Source: Pseudomonas sp. N3-W (lineage in GTDB: Bacteria; Pseudomonadota; Gammaproteobacteria; Pseudomonadales; Pseudomonadaceae). Taken from it: a stretch of DNA of 64,000 nt. The notes beneath the pieces were generated by a model that saw only the letters and a list, made by a program, of their open reading frames with translations, was not told where the DNA came from and made no database searches. Both the position numbers and the translations under genes were made by a program. The stretch spans positions 3,654,001 to 3,718,000 of the forward strand of contig NZ_CP103965.1 in the NCBI RefSeq assembly GCF_024970185.1, written 5' to 3'. Of the stretch, positions 19,008-27,614 are shown in pieces. Numbering within the stretch: the stretch's first letter is position 1; each line of letters opens with the position of its first letter.

Positions 19008-19148
19008 CGCCAGACTCCCTTCTTGGTATCGTCCATTCAGCCAAAAACCGCTGAGTGGGCGGACTCTACCAAAATGCCAGTACTGGCCCAAGCAAAAACA
19101 CCAGGGCGATGAAGATCTCCCTGTGGGAAATTCTTTTGTGGGAGATAC

Positions 19149-19243
19149 CCTGTGGGAGCGAGCTTGCTCGCGATTGCGGTTGCACATTCAACACATTTGT
19201 TGGCTGCCAAGCCGTCGTCTCGAGCAAGCTCGCTCCCACAGGT
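19149..19243. repeat. Intergenic REPIN
   Basis: CCTGTGGGAGCGAGCTTGCT plus CGCG (about 19149-19172) and CTCGAGCAAGCTCGCTCCCA plus CAGG (about 19219-19243) are inverted copies around a spacer of about 46 bp. The element lies between the DUF934 stop and the divergent promoter side of the membrane-protein gene. Confidence 0.9.
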
Positions 19244-19275
19244 ACTGCATTGCGCCAGGTAGATACTTCGGTGAT

Positions 19276-19770
19276 TCAACGCCGCCGAAATAACGGCCGC
19301 GGCTCAATCACCGAGCGCCCATACAACACGCTCATCCCCGCCAACCCCTTGAGCGCGTCCTCGACCGACTTGTCCTCGCGCACCGCAAAGCTGTCGAATC
19401 CGCATTGACGCATATGGCTGAGCTGATCGCGCAGCACATCGCCCACAGCCCGCAACTCCCCCAGCCACCCCAACCGCGTGCGCAGCAGGTACGCCTGGCT
19501 GTAGGCGCGGCCATCGCGAAAGCTCGGGAAATCCAGGGCAATCAGTGGCAGCAACTTCAGCCACGGCTTGAGGTTTTCCACCTCGTCGTCCGGCCCAAGC
19601 CAAACCGCATCCCGCGCCGGCTCATGTTCAAGACGGCGATGCAGCCAGACGGTCAACGGCAACATCAACGGCCCCGACGGCAACAGACCGCCAGTATCAC
19701 GCACCAGCGTCCACGGATCATCCGTGACAATCCGCGCCTCGCCCTCCTCCAGCCGCAACAGATTATTCAT
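19276..19770 (-). CDS. DUF934 protein paired with sulfite/nitrite reductase
   Basis: The protein has 164 residues. Its start codon at 19770 overlaps the stop of the upstream reductase, so the two are translationally coupled. The sequence (LIALDFPSFRDGRAYSQAYL, TRLGWLGELRAVGDVL, MRQCGFDSF) is the typical DUF934 pattern. DUF934 genes almost always follow CysI-like hemoproteins and are annotated as associated oxidoreductases, but the activity is unproven. The arrangement matches the P. aeruginosa PA4129-PA4130 pair as I recall it. Confidence 0.88.
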   Translation of the reverse strand: MNNLLRLEEGEARIVTDDPWTLVRDTGGLLPSGPLMLPLTVWLHRRLEHEPARDAVWLGPDDEVENLKPWLKLLPLIALDFPSFRDGRAYSQAYLLRTRLGWLGELRAVGDVLRDQLSHMRQCGFDSFAVREDKSVEDALKGLAGMSVLYGRSVIEPRPLFRRR

Positions 19771-21440
19771 AACAACACCTCCATGACTTTGGGGTAGATG
19801 CGTTCCTTGAACGGCTCCAGACCAATGCGTGCCAGGGTGTCGATAAACAGCTCCTCGCTCTCGCGATAACGGACAAAGGTACCGATGATTTTCTCGATCA
19901 CCTGCGGCACTTCAGCCGCACTGAAAGACGGGCCGATGACTTTGCCCAGTGTGCTGTTTCTGCCCTGGGCGCCGCCGAGGGTAATCTGATACCACTCGCT
20001 GCCGTTTTTATCGACGCCCAGAATGCCGATATTGCCGATGTGGTGATGGCCGCAAGCGTTGATGCAGCCAGAGATGTTCAGGCTGATGTCGCCCAGATCA
20101 TGCAGATAATCCAGGTCTGCGAAACGCGCCTGAATACTCTGCGCCACCGGGATCGATTTGGCGTTGGCCAGCGCGCAGAAGTCGCCGCCGGGGCAAGCGA
20201 TGATGTCGGTCAGCAAACCGATGTTGGCGCAACCCAGGCCTTGCTCGCAGGCCAGGCACCACAATGCATGCAGAGCCCCCTTGGGCACATCCGGCAGGAC
20301 GATGTTCTGTTCGTGCGCGATGCGGATTTCACCGAAGCCGAACTGCTCGGACCAGTCGGCCACGGCGTCCATTTGTGTAGCGGTGACGTCACCCGGTGGC
20401 GAGGCGGCACCCGGTTTGGTCGACAGCACCACGCAGGCATAACCCGGCACCTTGTGCGGCTGCACGTTGCGCGTCACCCAGCGGGCGAAGGCCGGGCTGT
20501 CGGCCAGGTGCGTGCCGAAGTCCAGATCCGTGTTGGGCAACAGGCGGTAAACCGGTGGCACGAAGGCGCTGGCCACGCGCTGATATTCGGCGCCAGTCAA
20601 CTGCGCCGGGCCGTCCTTGAGGTGCTGCCACTCGTCTTCCACTTCCTTGGCGAAGGCCTTGATGCCCAGCGCCTTGACCAGAATCTTGATCCGCGCCTTG
20701 TACTTGTTGTCTCGCCGGCCGTGGCGGTTGTAGACCCGCAGCACCGCCTCGACATAGGACAGCAGGTGCTGCCACGGCAGGCCTTCACGAATCTGCAAAC
20801 CGAGGATCGGTGTGCGCCCCAACCCGCCACCGACGATCACCCGCAGCAGCATTTGCCCATCCATGCCGGGGTAAAGATACAGGCCTATGTCATGCATCAT
20901 GATCGCGGCGCGGTCCTGTTTCGCCGAGCAGATGGCGATCTTGAACTTGCGTGGCAGGAACAGGAATTCGGGGTTGATGGTCGACCATTGCCGCAGGATC
21001 TCGGCCAGCGGGCGCGGGTCGATCAACTCGTCCGCCGCGACACCGGCAAAGGCTTCGGTGGTGATGTTGCGCACGCAGTTGCCGGAGGTCTGGATCGCGT
21101 GCATTTCCACCTGGGCCAGGCGTTCGAGGATGTCCGGCACCCGGGCCAGTTCGATCCAGTTGAACTGCATGTTCTGGCGGGTGGTGAAGTGGCCGTAGCC
21201 ACGGTCGAAATCCCGGGCGATGCTGGCCAGGGTGCGCATCTGCCGGGCGCTCAGGGTGCCGTACGGAATGGCCACCCGCAGCATGTAGGCGTGCTTTTGC
21301 AGGTACAGGCCATTTTGCAGACGCAGCGGCAGGAATTCCTCTTCACTCAACTCCCCGGCCTGAAAGCGTTCGACCTGATCGCGAAACTGCGCGACCCGCT
21401 CGAACACCAGCGCCCGGTCATAGTCGTCGTACTGATACAT
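19767..21440 (-). CDS. Siroheme sulfite/nitrite reductase, hemoprotein subunit (CysI type)
   Basis: The protein has 557 residues, the usual length for ferredoxin-type or NADPH-type sulfite reductase hemoproteins. The [4Fe-4S]/siroheme cysteines are present as CPGGDFC and CINACGHHHIGNIG in the C-terminal half. The N-terminal NIR/SIR half-domain block (YGHFTTRQNMQFNW) is also clear. It reduces sulfite or nitrite by six electrons in the cytoplasm. The gene is divergent from an orphan ccoN (start 21851), and this neighbourhood corresponds to the cyanide-responsive PA4129-PA4134 region of P. aeruginosa. Whether sulfite or nitrite is the substrate cannot be decided here. Confidence 0.9.
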   Translation of the reverse strand: MYQYDDYDRALVFERVAQFRDQVERFQAGELSEEEFLPLRLQNGLYLQKHAYMLRVAIPYGTLSARQMRTLASIARDFDRGYGHFTTRQNMQFNWIELARVPDILERLAQVEMHAIQTSGNCVRNITTEAFAGVAADELIDPRPLAEILRQWSTINPEFLFLPRKFKIAICSAKQDRAAIMMHDIGLYLYPGMDGQMLLRVIVGGGLGRTPILGLQIREGLPWQHLLSYVEAVLRVYNRHGRRDNKYKARIKILVKALGIKAFAKEVEDEWQHLKDGPAQLTGAEYQRVASAFVPPVYRLLPNTDLDFGTHLADSPAFARWVTRNVQPHKVPGYACVVLSTKPGAASPPGDVTATQMDAVADWSEQFGFGEIRIAHEQNIVLPDVPKGALHALWCLACEQGLGCANIGLLTDIIACPGGDFCALANAKSIPVAQSIQARFADLDYLHDLGDISLNISGCINACGHHHIGNIGILGVDKNGSEWYQITLGGAQGRNSTLGKVIGPSFSAAEVPQVIEKIIGTFVRYRESEELFIDTLARIGLEPFKERIYPKVMEVLL

Positions 21441-21485
21441 CTTGCTACCTCATCACAATGGCGCAAAACCTGCGGGCGCGGGACT

Positions 21486-21578
21486 TTGTGGCGAGGGAGC
21501 TTGCTCCCGCTTGAGTGCGCAGCACTCACAAAATGGGGCCGCTACGCAGCCCAGCGGGAGCAAGCTCCCTCGCCACAA
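21486..21578. repeat. Inverted repeat of a second REP-like family
   Basis: A perfect 26-bp inverted repeat begins TTGTGGCGAGGGAGCTTGCT (plus CCCGCT) and ends with the exact complement at 21553-21578. The roughly 40-bp spacer contains a smaller dyad, GAGTGCGCAGCACTC. It differs from the GTGGGAGC-type REPINs but recurs in part at 32899-32983 (TGTGGCGAGGGGAT). It lies in the divergent region before the reductase gene. Confidence 0.9.
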
Positions 21579-21850
21579 CAGCCCTCTGTCCTTGCAGGAT
21601 TGCCGTGGGCATCAAGCTCTGCGGCCCGTTTTTCGAGGGGGTGACTATGAACCCCCAGCGCAGCACGTTACAGACCCACCTGAAAGCCAAAAAACCGTAT
21701 CAGCACGCGACAGAAGGCCGCAGGCATGCCCTGCATCTGATCCGCATAAATTGATTTTTCCTGAGTCTGTTTTGTTTTCGGTCATGTTTCTACAGTGCAT
21801 CCCATGCCAGACCGGGTGGCCTGGCAAGTCTTTGCATGGATGAACTGACC
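21579..21850. other. Upstream region of the orphan ccoN, no gene assigned
   Basis: This region contains no convincing gene. A 35-codon frame at 21647-21754 exists but has no recognised product. A+T-rich sequence around 21748-21785 (AAATTGATTTTTCC, then TTTTGTTTTC) is a plausible promoter region for ccoN. Only the left half of an ANR/FNR-type site (TTGAT) is present, with no matching right half. Confidence 0.5.
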
Positions 21851-23278
21851 ATGAGCACAGCAACAATCGGACAGGCCTATAACTACAAGGTCGTCCGCCA
21901 ATTCGTCGTGGCAACCGTGATATGGGGTGTGGTTGGCATGGCCATGGGCGTGTGGATCGCCTCGCAACTGGTGTGGCCCGAGATGAACCTCGACCTGCCG
22001 TGGACCACCTTTGGCCGCTTGCGCCCGCTGCACACCAGCCTGGTGATTTTCGGCTTTGCCGGCAGCGCGCAATTTGCCGCCAGCTACTACGCGGTACAGC
22101 GCACCTGCCAGGTACGGCTGTACTCGGACAAGCTCGCCGCGTTCACCTTCTGGGGCTGGCAATCGGTGATCGTCAGCATGCTGATCACCCTGCCGCTGGG
22201 CTACACCACCACCAAGGAATACGCCGAGATCGAATTTTCCGGCGCGGTGTGGATGACCGTGGTCTGGGTCGCGTACGCCATCGTGTTCTTTACCACCGTG
22301 GTGCAGCGCAAAACCAGGCATATCTATGTCGGCAACTGGTTTTTTGGCGCGTTCATCCTGGTGATCGCCATGCTGCACGTGGTCAATCACCTGTCGATTC
22401 CGGTGGGCTGGTTCAAGTCGTACCCGGTGTATGCCGGGGCCACCGACGCCATGGTGCAGTGGTGGTACGGGCACAACGCGGTGGGCTTTTTCCTGACCAC
22501 CGGGTTCCTCGGGATGATGTATTACTTCGTGCCGAAACAGGTGGGCCGGCCGGTGTATTCCTATCGTCTGTCGATCGTGCATTTCTGGGCACTGATTACT
22601 TTGTACATCTGGGCCGGTCCGCACCACTTGCACTACACCGCACTGCCGGACTGGGCGCAGTCGCTGGGCATGGCGATGTCGCTGATCCTGCTGGCACCCA
22701 GCTGGGGCGGCATGATCAACGGTATGATGACCCTGTCCGGCGCCTGGCATAAGTTGCGCACCGACCCGATCCTGCGCTTTCTGGTGCTGTCCCTGGCGTT
22801 CTACGGCATGTCGACCTTCGAAGGGCCGATGATGGCGATCAAGACCGTCAACGCCCTCTCCCATTACACCGACTGGACCATCGGCCACGTCCACGCCGGC
22901 GCGCTCGGCTGGGTGGCGATGATCACCTTCGGCGCCACATACCACATGGTGCCGAAAGTCTTCGGTCGCGAGCAGATGCACAGCACGCCGCTGATCAACG
23001 CGCACTTCTGGCTGGCAACCATCGGCACCGTGCTGTACATCGCCTCGATGTGGGTCAACGGCATCACCCAGGGCCTGATGTGGCGGGCGATCAACGACGA
23101 CGGCACCTTGACCTATTCTTTTGTAGAGGCCTTGCAGGCGAGCCACCCTGGGTTTCTGGTGCGCTTTATTGGCGGGGTGTTCTTCCTCAGCGGCATGCTG
23201 CTGATGGCCTACAACGTGTGGCGTACCGTGCGGGTGGCGGACGTGAGAATGGCTGAGCGCGATGCGCAGATCGCCTGA
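21851..23278 (+). CDS. ccoN: Orphan cbb3-type cytochrome c oxidase subunit I
   Basis: The protein has 475 residues from ATG 21851. About twelve membrane segments and the conserved histidine blocks of heme-copper oxidase subunit I are present: [12 protein letters not shown] (low-spin heme), YGHNAVGFF (CuB region), GPHHLHY (CuB) and [11 protein letters not shown] (heme ligands). The usual ccoO and ccoP genes do not follow; only a 73-residue protein does. It therefore resembles the orphan CcoN3/CcoN4 subunits of P. aeruginosa, which assemble with CcoO/CcoP encoded elsewhere. The linkage to the sulfite/nitrite reductase and DUF934 genes matches the CcoN4 locus, whose isoform is connected with respiration in the presence of cyanide. 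Confidence 0.92.
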   Translation: MSTATIGQAYNYKVVRQFVVATVIWGVVGMAMGVWIASQLVWPEMNLDLPWTTFGRLRPLHTSLVIFGFAGSAQFAASYYAVQRTCQVRLYSDKLAAFTFWGWQSVIVSMLITLPLGYTTTKEYAEIEFSGAVWMTVVWVAYAIVFFTTVVQRKTRHIYVGNWFFGAFILVIAMLHVVNHLSIPVGWFKSYPVYAGATDAMVQWWYGHNAVGFFLTTGFLGMMYYFVPKQVGRPVYSYRLSIVHFWALITLYIWAGPHHLHYTALPDWAQSLGMAMSLILLAPSWGGMINGMMTLSGAWHKLRTDPILRFLVLSLAFYGMSTFEGPMMAIKTVNALSHYTDWTIGHVHAGALGWVAMITFGATYHMVPKVFGREQMHSTPLINAHFWLATIGTVLYIASMWVNGITQGLMWRAINDDGTLTYSFVEALQASHPGFLVRFIGGVFFLSGMLLMAYNVWRTVRVADVRMAERDAQIA

Positions 23279-23292
23279 GCGAGGAGCTTGAG

Positions 23293-23514
23293 ATGAGCGA
23301 ATTCGTGTTGAATCTGTTCGGCGTCGTGGGGTTCTGGCTGAGCATCGAGTATTGCCTGAAACACCAGACCCGCGAGAGCCTGGATGAGGCCAGCCTGATC
23401 CCGTTTGCCGACGACCCGGAGGTGGCAAAACGGGTGGAGTTGGCGACGGGCAAGACGGTTAAAGCGGTTGCGCCAGAGGAAGCGAAGCCGGGATGGGGGA
23501 ATATCGAAGCCTGA
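23293..23514 (+). CDS. Small single-pass membrane protein downstream of ccoN
   Basis: The protein has 73 residues. It starts 14 bp after the ccoN stop with GAGGAGCTTGAG as ribosome site. Residues 5-21 (VLNLFGVVGFWLSIEYC) form one membrane segment, followed by a charged soluble tail ending in PGWGNIEA. Position and size recall the small protein next to ccoN4 in P. aeruginosa (PA4134), and a CcoQ/CcoH-like accessory role is conceivable. No conserved cofactor-binding residue is visible. Confidence 0.75.
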   Translation: MSEFVLNLFGVVGFWLSIEYCLKHQTRESLDEASLIPFADDPEVAKRVELATGKTVKAVAPEEAKPGWGNIEA

Positions 23515-23540
23515 TCACCCATTTCCGATCAACACCAGAC

Positions 23541-23572
23541 CCCCTGTGGGAGCAGGCTCGCTCCCGCAGGGG
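23541..23572. repeat. Single REP hairpin between convergent genes
   Basis: CCCCTGTGGGAGC, a 6-nt loop and GCTCCCGCAGGGG form a 13-bp stem with one mismatch, followed by TTATAT. It is a solitary REP placed between two convergent stops and probably serves as a terminator. Confidence 0.8.
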
Positions 23573-23595
23573 TTATATGTGCGGTTCGGGAGAAC

Positions 23596-24090
23596 TCAGC
23601 CGCGTTCGCGCGGGATCAGGCTCTGCAACTGCTGCGCCAGGAAATTTGCATCGAATGCAAAGGTGTCCGGGTCTTTCAAGCCATTGGTCTTGCGCCACTG
23701 CCAATGACTGGCCGGTGGCAGGCACACCAGTGAAACACTGCCATAGCGCGCCGCCGTCAACCCCATCACCGCCAACGAAATCTGTCCGCCCGCGCCCATC
23801 ACATCCGGCACGAACTCCACCGGTTTGCCGGCAATCACCACCGTCAATTTCTCGGTCTTGAAGGTCGACGTCTCAACTGCAACACTCGGCCCGAATGCCA
23901 CATACGCCTCGCGGCTCACTTCCAGCAGATTCGGCACCTGTACCGGCTCCAGCCACAGCTGGATCTGATCGAACAACTCGCCAATGCGCGTCGCCCACAC
24001 GGCCGATTGCGATTCAAACACCTGCTTCTTGTGCGCTTCACTTTCTGCGTAGTGGCGAAGCATTTCGCCCAGTTGCTGTACGTCGTCCAT
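23596..24090 (-). CDS. Hypothetical protein
   Basis: The protein has 164 residues with no signal peptide or membrane segment. The N-terminal 45 residues are helical and charged (MDDVQQLGEMLRHYAESEAH). The remainder is mixed, with segments such as KLTVVIAGKPVEFVPDVMG. The start has the ribosome-site-like AAAGGAAC upstream on the minus strand. I do not recognise the family. It lies 70 bp downstream of the AraC-type regulator gene and in the same direction, so the two may be co-transcribed. Confidence 0.7.
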   Translation of the reverse strand: MDDVQQLGEMLRHYAESEAHKKQVFESQSAVWATRIGELFDQIQLWLEPVQVPNLLEVSREAYVAFGPSVAVETSTFKTEKLTVVIAGKPVEFVPDVMGAGGQISLAVMGLTAARYGSVSLVCLPPASHWQWRKTNGLKDPDTFAFDANFLAQQLQSLIPRERG

Positions 24091-24160
24091 TGCGGTGTTC
24101 CTTTGGTTGAAGCGCTGCTGCGGACTTTGAGCATGGCAGATGCACGCCGCCAGCGTACGA

Positions 24161-24928
24161 CTAAAAGCGTGAGCGGTATTGGCTGGGGGTCATGGCCAGG
24201 TGCTTGCGAAAGGCGCTGCCCATGTGCGACTGATGTGCGAAACCGGCATCCAGGGCGATGCTGGACAGGGGCAGATCGGTACGTTCGATCATCTGGCGGG
24301 CGGCCTGAAGCCGGACTTCAACCAGATAGGCATGGGGCGTGAGGCCGATAACCCGGGTGAAATCGCGCAGCAAACGCAGCTCGTTCTGCCCATAGGTGGC
24401 GGCCAACTGCTCAAGCGTCAAGGGCTCGTGAAAGTGTTCGGCGATCTGGTCCAGCACCTCAATCAACGCTTTCGGCCGAGAGCGCTGTGGCTTGGCGATG
24501 TCCGAGCCGGTCAGGTCGACAAAACCCAAAGCGCACTGTTCCAGCGCCAAGCGGTCCACCTGCGCAGCGAGCATCAGCCGCCGCACCTCGTGGGCCAGGC
24601 GCAACGCCTGTCGATTGCCGGCAGACTGCAGGCGATGATTCACCGGGGGCAGATGCTGCCCTGCGAACGAGTCATCCAGTTGCAGCAGCAGGTACTCACC
24701 GCCACTGCCCGACTCGGAAAACACCTCGACGCCCCTCGGCGTGTACGCCAGCACGCCGGGCAAGGTGTCGAAATCCACCCGCCGGTCACTGTCGATCGCG
24801 TGCACGCCCTGCTGGCGTTCCAGGGTGATGCCCAGTGTGCGCCATCGCGCCGGGTCACGGGCGCTGTAGGCGGCACGCGGCAACAGTTGCAGGGTGATTT
24901 TGCCGTCCAGCAGGCGTTGGCTCAGCAT
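24161..24928 (-). CDS. AraC family transcriptional regulator
   Basis: The protein has 255 residues from ATG 24928, with AGGAAA correctly spaced upstream (an upstream ATG at 24979 is less likely). The N-terminal half (about residues 1-150) is an effector-type domain with a cupin-like pattern (LAYTPRGVEVFSESGSGG). The C-terminal double helix-turn-helix of AraC/XylS proteins is clear at about residues 155-255: LEQLAATYGQNELRLLRDF and then LSSIALDAGFAHQSHMGSAF. It is divergent from an aspartate/glutamate racemase-type gene 77 bp away, a possible target. The ligand is unknown. Confidence 0.88.
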   Translation of the reverse strand: MLSQRLLDGKITLQLLPRAAYSARDPARWRTLGITLERQQGVHAIDSDRRVDFDTLPGVLAYTPRGVEVFSESGSGGEYLLLQLDDSFAGQHLPPVNHRLQSAGNRQALRLAHEVRRLMLAAQVDRLALEQCALGFVDLTGSDIAKPQRSRPKALIEVLDQIAEHFHEPLTLEQLAATYGQNELRLLRDFTRVIGLTPHAYLVEVRLQAARQMIERTDLPLSSIALDAGFAHQSHMGSAFRKHLAMTPSQYRSRF

Positions 24929-25005
24929 GTGAAATTTCCTGATAGATCGGGACCAGAAACCACGGGACACTCGCTGCACAAGGTAGCCATCAACGGGAGC
25001 ACGAC

Positions 25006-25698
25006 ATGCGTACCATCGGCCTTATCGGCGGCATGAGCTGGGAGTCCAGCGTCGAATATTATCGCCTCATCAACCAGCAGGTCCGCGACCGTCTCGGGCC
25101 GTTGCGTTCGGCACAATTGCTAATGTACAGCGTCGACTTCGGGCCTGTCGAACAGGCTCAGCACGCCGGGCGCTGGGACGATGCGGCGGCGATTCTGGTG
25201 GATGCCGCGCGCAGGCTGGAGGCCGGTGGCGCCGACTGCGTGGTGCTGTGTACCAACACCATGCACAAGGTAGCCGGGCAGATTCAGGCGGCCATCGGCA
25301 TTCCGTTTCTGCACATCGCCGACCCGACTGGCGACGCGGCTGTGGCGGCGGGTGCGCTGAAAGTCGGCTTACTGGGCACCGCGTTTACCATGGAACAGGA
25401 TTTCATCAAGGACCGGCTGGCGGCCAAGGGCTTGACGGTGCTGGTGCCGGACGCTGAAGAACGGGCGGCGGTGCACCGGATCATCTACGACGAGTTGTGT
25501 GTCGGGGTGATCAGCGAGGACTCGCGACGGGTGTATCAGCAGGTCATTGAATCGCTGGCTGAACGCGGGGCTCAGGCAATTATTCTGGGGTGTACTGAAA
25601 TTACACTGCTGATCAAGCCGGAGCACAGTGAATTGCCGTTGCTCGATACCACAGAACTGCATGCGCGGGCGGCGGTCGGGTTTGCGTTGGGGGAGTGA
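25006..25698 (+). CDS. Aspartate/glutamate racemase family protein
   Basis: The protein has 230 residues, with GGGAGC before ATG 25006. Both catalytic cysteines of the cofactor-independent racemase fold are present: C82 in VVLCTNTMH and C196 in ILGCTEIT. The N-terminal phosphate/substrate loop is IGLIGGMSWESS. This corresponds to the YgeA-like amino-acid racemase subgroup, a broad family that acts on aspartate, glutamate or other amino acids in the cytoplasm. The divergent AraC regulator may control it. Substrate is not predictable. Confidence 0.88.
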   Translation: MRTIGLIGGMSWESSVEYYRLINQQVRDRLGPLRSAQLLMYSVDFGPVEQAQHAGRWDDAAAILVDAARRLEAGGADCVVLCTNTMHKVAGQIQAAIGIPFLHIADPTGDAAVAAGALKVGLLGTAFTMEQDFIKDRLAAKGLTVLVPDAEERAAVHRIIYDELCVGVISEDSRRVYQQVIESLAERGAQAIILGCTEITLLIKPEHSELPLLDTTELHARAAVGFALGE

Positions 25699-25732
25699 TC
25701 ACTAGACCTTGGGATATCACAGACGGTGCACC

Positions 25733-26242
25733 TCAGGTTTGGGGCATGCTGCGCAACCGCGCCATGCTCAGCGTATCCACCAGCCTGCCATCGCGTACCG
25801 CGTGGTCGCGAAACAGGCCCTCCTCCACAAAACCGAACTTGCGGTACAGGCCGATGGCCGCCTCATTATCGGCGTACACCGACAGTTCGACCCGCCGCAG
25901 GTTCATCCAGTTATCGGCCACGTCCAGCGCCGCCGCCAGCAACATCGAGCCCACGCCCTTGCCCTGCCATTCCCGCGCCACGGCCATGCCAATGCTGCCG
26001 GCGTGGCTGCGGCGGATCCGCGAGAATTGCTCAAGGCCCAGGTTGCCGATGACGTTGCCCTGATGCAGCGCCACCAGTTGCACCACCCGCTCGTTATCCG
26101 GCGCCAGGCGTTTGCGCCAGACTTCGGTGGACTGAAACGGCATTTGCAGCACCTGGCGGGTGATCAGCGGGTCGTTGTAGAGCGCGGTAATCCCCTCGAT
26201 GTGGGATTCGTTGAAGCGTGCGAGGGTGATGGCGTCGGGCAT
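25733..26242 (-). CDS. GNAT family N-acetyltransferase
   Basis: The protein has 169 residues. The acetyl-CoA binding motif A is complete (VAREWQGKGVGSMLL, the Q-x-x-G-x-G pyrophosphate loop), and motif B follows (VYADNEAAIGLYRKFGF). These show a standard GNAT fold acting on a small-molecule or protein amine in the cytoplasm. The gene converges with the racemase gene across 34 bp and is followed by the histidine kinase gene of a two-component system on the same strand. Substrate is unknown. Confidence 0.87.
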   Translation of the reverse strand: MPDAITLARFNESHIEGITALYNDPLITRQVLQMPFQSTEVWRKRLAPDNERVVQLVALHQGNVIGNLGLEQFSRIRRSHAGSIGMAVAREWQGKGVGSMLLAAALDVADNWMNLRRVELSVYADNEAAIGLYRKFGFVEEGLFRDHAVRDGRLVDTLSMARLRSMPQT

Positions 26243-26308
26243 GCTCTTTCTTCCATGAAGCGTGTGTGGCCGCCTACTGTAAACCGGCGGCCGCGTCGAT
26301 GGCGAGCC

Positions 26309-27610
26309 TCAGACCGGCGTCGGCAACCACAACCGGAAACGCGCCCCTCCCAGCGGCGATGCTTCTACGGTCAGCGTCCCGCCCTGGGCCTCCAGCGCCC
26401 GGCGGCTGATGGCCAAACCGAGGCCAAAACCACCGGTAGCCCGGTCACGGCTGCGGTCCAGGCGGTAGAACGGTTCGAAAATCCGCTCACGCTCATCGTC
26501 CGGAATGCCGATGCCGTCGTCATCGACCCAGATTTCACAGCCTTTGGGACAGACCCGCACGCCAATCTGAATGCGCTTTTCGCAGTAGCGCATGGCGTTG
26601 CGCAGCAGGTTCTGAATCGCCCGGGCGGTCAGGCGCGGGTCGAGGGAGAAGCGTTCTAGCTGGCCATGCAGCAGCACGTCGATGACGATGTCCGGGGACT
26701 CCAGTTCATCGTCGACGCTGCCCAGAATGCTGTCGATAAACTCGTCCAGCAGCACTTCGACCTGTTCCGGCACACGCGCCGGGTTTTGCAGGCGGCTGTA
26801 GGAGAGCAATTCCAGCACCAGCTCATCCAGCTCGCGAATGTGTCCGACCAGGCCTTGCAGGCGCTCGCGGCTGGCGACCGGCAAGTCTTCGGACAGCGCC
26901 AGGGCCAGGCCGAAATCCAGGCGCGTCAACGGTGTGCGCAATTCGTGAGACACCGCATTCAGCAGGTCGCGCTGCTGGTTGAGCAGGTTTTCAATGTCGC
27001 CGGCCATGGTGTCGAACACGTTGGCCAGGCTGCCGATGTTGGAGCTTTTGGCAATCTGCGTGCGTTCACTCAGATGGCCTTTGCCGAAGCGTTCGGCGGT
27101 GCTTTTCAGACGTTCCAGGTCGCGCCAGTGCGGGCGCAGCCACAGCAGCAGGCAGGCAAGCATGGTCGCGCCGATCAGTACGTTGATGCTCCAGTACAAC
27201 AGGCTGACGTCCATCGGGTCCGGCGGCACCACCATCTGCACCGCCATCTGCTCGTTGAGCGGTGCCACCGCCAGCGTGCGCCAGCCCCAGTCACCGATGC
27301 GCACTATGTTCTCGCCGGCTTGCAGGCGTTCGCGTTCGTACAGGGTGAATGCGTCGTCGTCCTTGCGCGTCAGCACGATGTGCAGCGGCTGGAAGTCACT
27401 GTCCATCTCGGCCGCCAGCGCCGGCCATTGCGCTTCGGGCACGGCATGGAACTGGCGGACGATCAGGGTTTGCAAACCACGCGAGTAATCGAGGTTGTAG
27501 GTGACAAAGCGCTCATGGAACACCTTGATCACCAGGTCCGGCACCAGGTAGATCGCCGCGCTGAACGAAACGATGGTCACCAGGTACAGGCGGAAAAGGA
27601 TTCTGAACAT
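26309..27610 (-). CDS. Sensor histidine kinase (RstB-like)
   Basis: The protein has 433 residues. Two membrane segments (about 7-27 and 138-158) enclose a periplasmic sensor of about 110 residues. A HAMP linker follows, then the phosphoacceptor histidine H222 in NAVSHELRTPLTRL. The ATP-binding boxes are complete: NLLRNAMRY (N), DDGIGIPDDE (G1) and GGFGLGLAIS (G2). The gene starts 4 bp after the stop of the response regulator. Overall layout resembles RstB. The divergently encoded RND efflux pair is a reasonable candidate target, but this is inferred from position only. Confidence 0.9.
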   Translation of the reverse strand: MFRILFRLYLVTIVSFSAAIYLVPDLVIKVFHERFVTYNLDYSRGLQTLIVRQFHAVPEAQWPALAAEMDSDFQPLHIVLTRKDDDAFTLYERERLQAGENIVRIGDWGWRTLAVAPLNEQMAVQMVVPPDPMDVSLLYWSINVLIGATMLACLLLWLRPHWRDLERLKSTAERFGKGHLSERTQIAKSSNIGSLANVFDTMAGDIENLLNQQRDLLNAVSHELRTPLTRLDFGLALALSEDLPVASRERLQGLVGHIRELDELVLELLSYSRLQNPARVPEQVEVLLDEFIDSILGSVDDELESPDIVIDVLLHGQLERFSLDPRLTARAIQNLLRNAMRYCEKRIQIGVRVCPKGCEIWVDDDGIGIPDDERERIFEPFYRLDRSRDRATGGFGLGLAISRRALEAQGGTLTVEASPLGGARFRLWLPTPV

Positions 27611-27614
27611 CGGC

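Noticed and set aside
21647..21754. 35-codon reading frame upstream of ccoN
   Set aside because: It has no recognisable product and only a weak ribosome site, and it is short enough to arise by chance in GC-rich DNA.
21740..21790. Possible ANR/FNR box before the orphan ccoN (TTGAT at about 21751)
   Set aside because: Only one half-site is present. No ATCAA-type right half occurs at the required 4-bp spacing.
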